DNA of 64,000 nucleotides from Austropuccinia psidii. Lineage: Eukaryota; Basidiomycota; Pucciniomycetes; Pucciniales; Sphaerophragmiaceae. The notes beneath the pieces were generated by a model. That model did not search any database and had not been told where the DNA came from. It saw only the letters and a list, made by a program, of their open reading frames with translations. The position numbers and the translations under genes were made by a program. Shown one piece after another: positions 59,538 through 64,000 of this stretch; the stretch's first letter is position 1; each line of letters starts with the position of its first letter. The DNA is taken from the NCBI GenBank assembly GCA_023105745.1, contig JALGQZ010000002.1:74255285-74319284 (forward strand), written 5' to 3'.

Positions 59538-60286
59538 TGTCAGTCTGTGACTCAAACCAGAGCACAAGCATGATAACCAAAATTCCATAAACCAATGGTA
59601 TAGCCAAGATACCACCAAAACATGGAGCTGAGCCAAATCAGCTCAAAAGGTATCAAAAGAAAGAGGAAACTCACCTCCTTCTGAAAACATAAGTCCCATC
59701 ACCATAGGACAAGAACTTAACAAAGTTATTCCTGCTCAAAGTTATTGCTGAGCATAAACCTTAATTTTCAGCTCTCATCTAAAATCTAGAAGGAGAGGCT
59801 TAACCCCATCAAATGGGTACTCAAAATGAAGATCTAAGCCAGGGCTATCCAATGGTACCAGCCAAACTGAGGTAGCACCAGTATTACTTGAGTTATGGTC
59901 AAATTCAGGCCAAATAAGGGTGAACAAAACATTCACCTCTCATCTAACTTCTACAGTGTTAGTGTGGGATACTTGAAGTGGGGTCTTCTTGGAAAGAGCA
60001 CCATCAGGGCTATCTGATGGTGCCATCCACCTCTTCATATCTCACCTAAAACAGAGGTTATGAGGCAAACAAGGTCAATACAGCTTTTTGCCCAAACCAC
60101 GCCTATGTACAAAAACCTTGTACATGGGATAACTTTGTCATATTTGAAGATAAACATACCAAATTGGGTATGATTGTGTAGAGCTCATACAGGGCTATCC
60201 AATGAACCAACATTGAGCATGATATCTGAAAAACCGACAGAGGTATGGCGATTTGAAGGTTATAATCCCACAATATGACCAATACA
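59538..60286 (+). repeat. Family D 3' LTR, truncated (749 bp)
   Basis: It matches the first half of the 5' LTR up to ATGACCAATACA, then departs abruptly at 60287. No family A or D sequence follows, so the break also removed the rest of the host element. Confidence 0.9.
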
Positions 60287-60660
60287 CACCAGGGCAAATC
60301 TCGCGTCAATTGTCGGCGATTGACTTCACGTCACACCGCTGTCAGTATAAAATCTTGCTTCAGTCGCGTTAGTGTCACTTTATAGTCACTGAATTTAGTG
60401 GGTCACATCACGTCAGCGTCAAGACAACGTCAATCGTCACATGTGTCACATGAGAATGTCACTCAAAGCCCAAACCCATTTCAACACTATTCACAATGTT
60501 CGGGTAATTTCACCTCATTGGCTTCCACATCCCCACCTAATCTGCCCCAATGCTTTGCATGCTTACAAGCCCGCACCGCCCTCCAGATGAGACTCCGACC
60601 AATACTGCCCCCCCATCTCCATCCTCACCACTCCTTATGCTTTCACACCCCTGCCCTTAC
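60287..60660 (+). other. CpG-containing, GTCA-rich stretch before the minisatellite
   Basis: There is no recognisable coding sequence or LTR. Between 60300 and 60470 there are many CGTCA, GTCAC and TGAC words on both strands (for example TCACGTCAC, CACGTCAGCGTCAAG, ACGTCAATCGTCACATG), and CpG is frequent, unlike in the retroelement coding sequence. A TATA-like AGTATAAAATC lies at about 60345. It could be a promoter or a recombination-prone flank; I cannot decide. Confidence 0.4.
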
Positions 60661-62187
60661 CATCTTTATGCTCACGTGGTGCCCTCCCAACATGCCTCCA
60701 ACACCGCTAGCCATCCTTACGCTTGCGGGGTGCCCTCCCAACATGCTCCTAACACTGCTTACCATTCTTACGCTCGCGGAGTGCCCTCCCAACATGCTCC
60801 CGACACCACTTATCCTTACGCTTGTGTAGTGCCCTCCCGACATCCTCCCAACACTGCTTACCATCCTTACGCTTGCAGAGTGCACTCCCGACATGATCCC
60901 AACACCATTTATCCTTACGCTTGTGTAATGCCCTCCCGACATCCTCCCGACACTGCTTACCATCCTTACGCTTGCGGAGTGCAATCCCGACACCACTTAT
61001 CCTTATGCTTTTGTAGTGCCCTCCCAACATGCTCCCGACACCACTTATCCTTACGCTTGCGGAGTGCCCTCCTGACATGCTCCCAACATCACTTATCCTT
61101 ACGCTTGTGTACTGCCCTCCCGACATGCACCCAACACCACTTATCCTTATGCTTGCGGAGTGCCCTCCCGACATGCTCCCAACACCACTTATCCTTATGC
61201 TTGTGTAGTGCCCTCCCGACATGCTCCCAACACCACTTATCCTTACGCTTGTGTAGTGCCCTCCTGACATGCTCCTGACACTGCTTACCATCCTTACGCT
61301 CGCGGAGTGCACTCCTGACATTCTCCCGACACCACTAATCCTTACGCTTGTGTAGTGACCTCCCAACATGCTCCTGACACCAATAATCCTTATGCTTGTG
61401 TAGTGACCTCACAACATGCTCCCGACATCACTTATCCTTACGCTTGTGTAGTGCCCTCCCGACATCCTCCCAACACTGCTTACCATCCTTACGCTTGCAG
61501 AGTGCACTCCCGACATGCTCCGACACCATTTATCCTTACGCTTGTGTAATGCCCTCCCGACATGCTCCCGGCACTGCTTACCATCCTTATGCTTGCGGAG
61601 TGCAATCCCGACATGCTCCCGACACCACTTATCCTTATGCTTGTGTAGTGCCCTCCTGACATGCTCCCGACACCACTTATCCTTACGCTTGAGGAGTGCC
61701 CTCCCGACATGCTCCCGACACCACTTATCCTTACGTTTGTGTAGTGCCCTCCCGACATGCTCCCAACACCACTTATCCTTATGCTTGTGTAGTGCCCTCC
61801 CGACATGCTCCCAACACTGCTTACCATCCTTACGCTCGCGGAGTGCACTCCCGACATGCTCCTGACACCACTAATCCTTACGCTTGTGTAGTGACCTCCC
61901 AACATTCTCCTGACACCACTTATCCTTACGCTTGTGTAGTGCCCTCCCGACATGCTCCTGACACTGCTTACCATCCTTATGCTTGCAGAGTGCCCTCCCG
62001 ACATGCTCCCGACACCACTTATCCTTATGCTTGTGTAGTGCCCTCCTGACATGCTCCCGACACCACTTATCCTTACGCTTGTGTGGTGCCCTCCCAACAT
62101 GCTCCCGACACCACTTATCCTTACGCTCGCAGAGTGCCCTCCCAACATGCTCCCAACACGACTTATCCTTACGCTTCCGTACTACAT
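60661..62187 (+). repeat. Minisatellite, 31 units of 48 or 51 bp
   Basis: I can write the stretch as 31 consecutive units beginning GTGCCCTCCC. The common unit is 48 bp and ends ..CACCACTTATCCTTACGCTTGTGTA. A 51-bp type has CACTGCTTACCAT and usually ends TTGCGGA or CTCGCGGA. Exceptions are one 37-bp unit (near 60980) and one 47-bp unit (near 61520). Because 48 and 51 are multiples of three, long open frames run through it on both strands (periods of 16-17 residues). I regard these as by-products. Unit order also repeats at a higher level. Confidence 0.9.
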
Positions 62188-62717
62188 CCATAGTGTACGG
62201 TGGCTTGTTGGCGTACACAATGAACACAATCGCCAAAATATGCTGAGTGGCCTTCTCTGCCAACAGGACCTAAGGGGAAATTGGTCAGTATATTGACAAT
62301 GTTGTGGTTAGGGTTTAAATCATGAGCCTCACAAATAAAAACCTAATAAGTGGACTATTTAAGACAAGAATTGTGTCTCCTGTTTCCCCAACAAAACCAT
62401 TTTATTTCATATCATTCACATGGAACACTTTGCTTATTCCTTACCTCATGAGTGTTGAATAGTTCAAAAGTTGACTTTAGTAGGTTTTTCACTAGTCAAA
62501 TTTATTCAATGTCTCACAGGGAAGGAATTTCATTTGCATGATATGAAATAATTTGCAAAACATTGCCTCCTTCAATTTCCTGACAAATTGCATTTTGCAA
62601 ATGCAATTATTTTACTTCCACCTTTTTTCTTCAATTTGGATCTTTTTATTCAAAAATTTTCAAACAAGTTATCAATCAACTCGTCACCATCTATTTGCTT
62701 AATAAACTACCTCTGCT
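62188..62717 (+). other. Upstream region of the 62718 gene
   Basis: There is no coding sequence. A TATA-like GACTATTTAAGACAAG at about 62353 is followed by pyrimidine-rich GTCTCCTGTTTCCCC and then an AT-rich stretch up to the ATG at 62718. It could be the promoter and 5' untranslated region of the following gene. Confidence 0.35.
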
Positions 62718-63247
62718 ATGGCCAAAACCCTGGGAAATTCAACTGAATTCAATGAACGACCAACTTCAGCCCCAGAGAGTGGAAGTAAAATCTCTGATAT
62801 CGCCAGTAGTCGTGAATTAGGCATTGAAGTAGAGAGCCAGTCACATGAAGATAATCAAGATCCACCAGTTCTTCCAGAAAGTGAGTATGCATCCATCTTG
62901 AATATTTCTAATCTCTCAAAACCTGATATTGTGTCATAGCCTTTATGTCAGGTCAACCTCCAAGCTCTCAGAAACCAAATTTTGAAACTTATGAGAAGGA
63001 AAAGACTGTTGAACCTTGTGCACCGACAGAAGATGATGGGCAAGATGATGTAATTTTCAGTGAGGAGGTGGAAATTATATCCAAGGCACAATTTGTCTCC
63101 AACATTGCTCAAACAATCCCAAGGTTCAAAAAAATTCAAAATGATAGTAAAATTCCTGATTATGTGCGTCAAAAGATTGCTGAAGCCATGAGCATGCTCA
63201 AAATGGATTTGAACCATAAGTCCATGACTAATTCAAAACCAAATTGA
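62718..63247 (+). CDS. Small spliced gene of unknown function (152 aa)
   Basis: I do not recognise the family. Exon 1 is 62718-62880 (MAKTLGNSTEFNERPTSAPE). The intron is 62881-62951 (71 nt), with donor GTGAGT, branch-like TCTAATC, and acceptor TTATGTCAG. Exon 2 is 62952-63247 (QPPSSQKPNFETYEKEK.., ending SMTNSKPN and a stop). The junction is phase 1 and removes an in-frame TAG at 62937. The product is acidic and Ser/Glu/Pro-rich, hence probably disordered, with a helical basic C-terminal half (NIAQTIPRFKKIQNDSKIP, VRQKIAEAMSMLKMDL). The phase-1 donor after an acidic exon resembles exon 1 of the family A accessory gene, but I see no convincing sequence match. It may be the 5' end of another retroelement. 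Downstream fragments look related and broken. Confidence 0.5.
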
Positions 63248-64000
63248 TAAAAATAGCTGCTTACAATGTATGGGCAGGTGTGGAGGTGGGAGAATCTCTA
63301 CCTGAAGGATCTCGAGTCGTAATTGGATTTCCAGGCAAAGGATTAGGATAAAGACCAAATATACATGCGACCAAAAAAACAAACAAAAAACGCCATACCT
63401 TTGAAGCCGCAAAGGATTCTCGGGATCAAGGTGATAAAATGATCAATGTTGAAGGGGACCATATTGATAATGAACCTCTGCATACTGAACCCCCCCATAC
63501 TCAATGAAACAATCAATGATGAAGCTCCACATACTGAAAGCCCCCCGATACCCTATGAAACAATGCATGATGCAACCCCTCCTGCCTCTCCTTGGAATAT
63601 TAAAGCCTTTCAAAAAAAGGGAAACAATTAAACATGATACAATGGGACGAGATATGACTGATATAGTTCCTGACCCTGAGCCCGAAGTGTCGTCGTCTGC
63701 TAATTTTCAAGGAATATTTTTATCAGCATGGAAGAGTTTGCAGGCATTTTGAATAATCATTCCAATATTACTCAACAATCATGGAAAAGGGGGCTTGATA
63801 ATATCAATAGTATTTACAAAAATTGATGGGACAATTTACCAACAAAAGATGCTCATACATTCCTGCCTGTTGGTATTAAGGTGATCAGTAACCGAGATGT
63901 TAAAATGTCGGCCTGGCTGGAGGACCTTGAGATGGCAGGTGAGTTTTATCTTTGTGCATGATACATGATTATTGGGTGTTGACTGGTGATATAAATTGCA
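63248..64000 (+). pseudogene. Broken coding sequence downstream of the 62718 gene
   Basis: Short coding-like pieces appear in different frames: DDEP-type repeats with HTESPP and PYETMHDATPP (63446-63631), then DMTDIVPDPEPEVSSSANFQG (63655-63752), then NHSNITQQSWKRGLDN and AHTFLPVGIKVISNRDVKM.. up to a splice-donor-like GCAG/GTGAGT at 63938/63939. Stops and shifts separate them. They read like one decayed multi-exon gene continuing past the window. Confidence 0.4.

Larger units (their letters stand above)
49418..60286 (+). mobile_element. Family D element, decayed, with a solo B LTR in gag and a broken 3' LTR
   Basis: The order is 5' LTR 49418-50854, primer-binding site, leader, accessory gene, gag (split by 53074-54991), pol, and the first 749 bp of the 3' LTR (59538-60286), which then gives way to unrelated sequence. 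The left flank ATCTT is family A gag. The 3' partner of the duplication is lost with the LTR end. At least six frame breaks make it inactive. It is related to C, from which it differs mostly in the LTR and N-terminal regions. Confidence 0.92.

Noticed and set aside
60550..62296. Long open frames (up to 242 codons) on both strands through the minisatellite
   Set aside because: Unit lengths of 48 and 51 bp keep any stop-free frame open. Several frames on both strands are open at once, 37- and 47-bp units break them, and there is no start context, domain or splice pattern.
1..64000. tRNA, rRNA or CRISPR loci
   Set aside because: I saw no cloverleaf-like segment with A/B boxes, no conserved rRNA stretch, and no short direct repeats with unique spacers; the only tandem array is the contiguous minisatellite at 60661-62187.

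Overview
The window is a nest of LTR retrotransposons from an AT-rich, CpG-poor fungal genome, with no ordinary host gene that I can identify. The proteins are Ty3/gypsy chromoviruses: Gag with a CCHC knuckle, aspartic protease, RT with YIDD, RNase H, HHCC/DDE integrase, and a C-terminal chromodomain. Their wording matches predicted proteins I remember from rust fungi, especially Austropuccinia psidii (myrtle rust). That assignment is from memory and untested.

Layout. I name the families A to F by LTR. The oldest layer is a decayed family-B-like pol (31924-34169, plus strand). It was split on its left by a long minus-strand family E element (6399-31923), which was then hit by a family A element (1-6398, minus, running off the left edge), a solo family D LTR (8577-9997), and a minus-strand family C element (11650-28077). 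The C element in turn carries an almost intact family B element (13707-23991). On the right the same old pol was split by an F LTR (34170-34488), then a reversed B-like LTR (34489-35011), then a family A element (35012-49417). That A element is interrupted by a complete family C element (38622-48683) and by a family D element (49418-60286), whose gag holds a solo B LTR (53074-54991). Perfect 5-bp target duplications prove five of these insertions: CATTG, CTGGG, TACAC, TCATG and GGAAC. From 60287 the sequence changes character: a CpG-containing GTCA-rich stretch, a 31-unit 48/51-bp minisatellite (60661-62187), then a small spliced gene and debris (62718-64000).

How the genes work together. In families A-D the 5' part carries a second gene overlapping gag in the +1 frame. 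It is predicted to be reached only by splicing. A leader intron ends in AG just before a TG, and the upstream exon ends in A, so splicing itself would build the ATG. A second small intron then removes the Gag-Pol ATG and shifts into the +1 frame. On unspliced RNA the first ATG is that of Gag-Pol: the leader is free of ATG for 1203 nt (C), 1223 nt (B) and 900 nt (D). The splice sites, phases, the intron position over the Gag ATG, and the +1-frame protein recur in independent copies. I read this as a splice-controlled switch between genomic RNA/Gag-Pol and a separate accessory (or second structural) protein. It is the most interesting thing in the window and I do not know a published description of it.

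The only elements that look near-functional are C at 38622-48683 (open 1953-aa Gag-Pol and open 335-aa accessory protein) and B at 13707-23991 (open accessory protein; Gag-Pol broken by one TGA).
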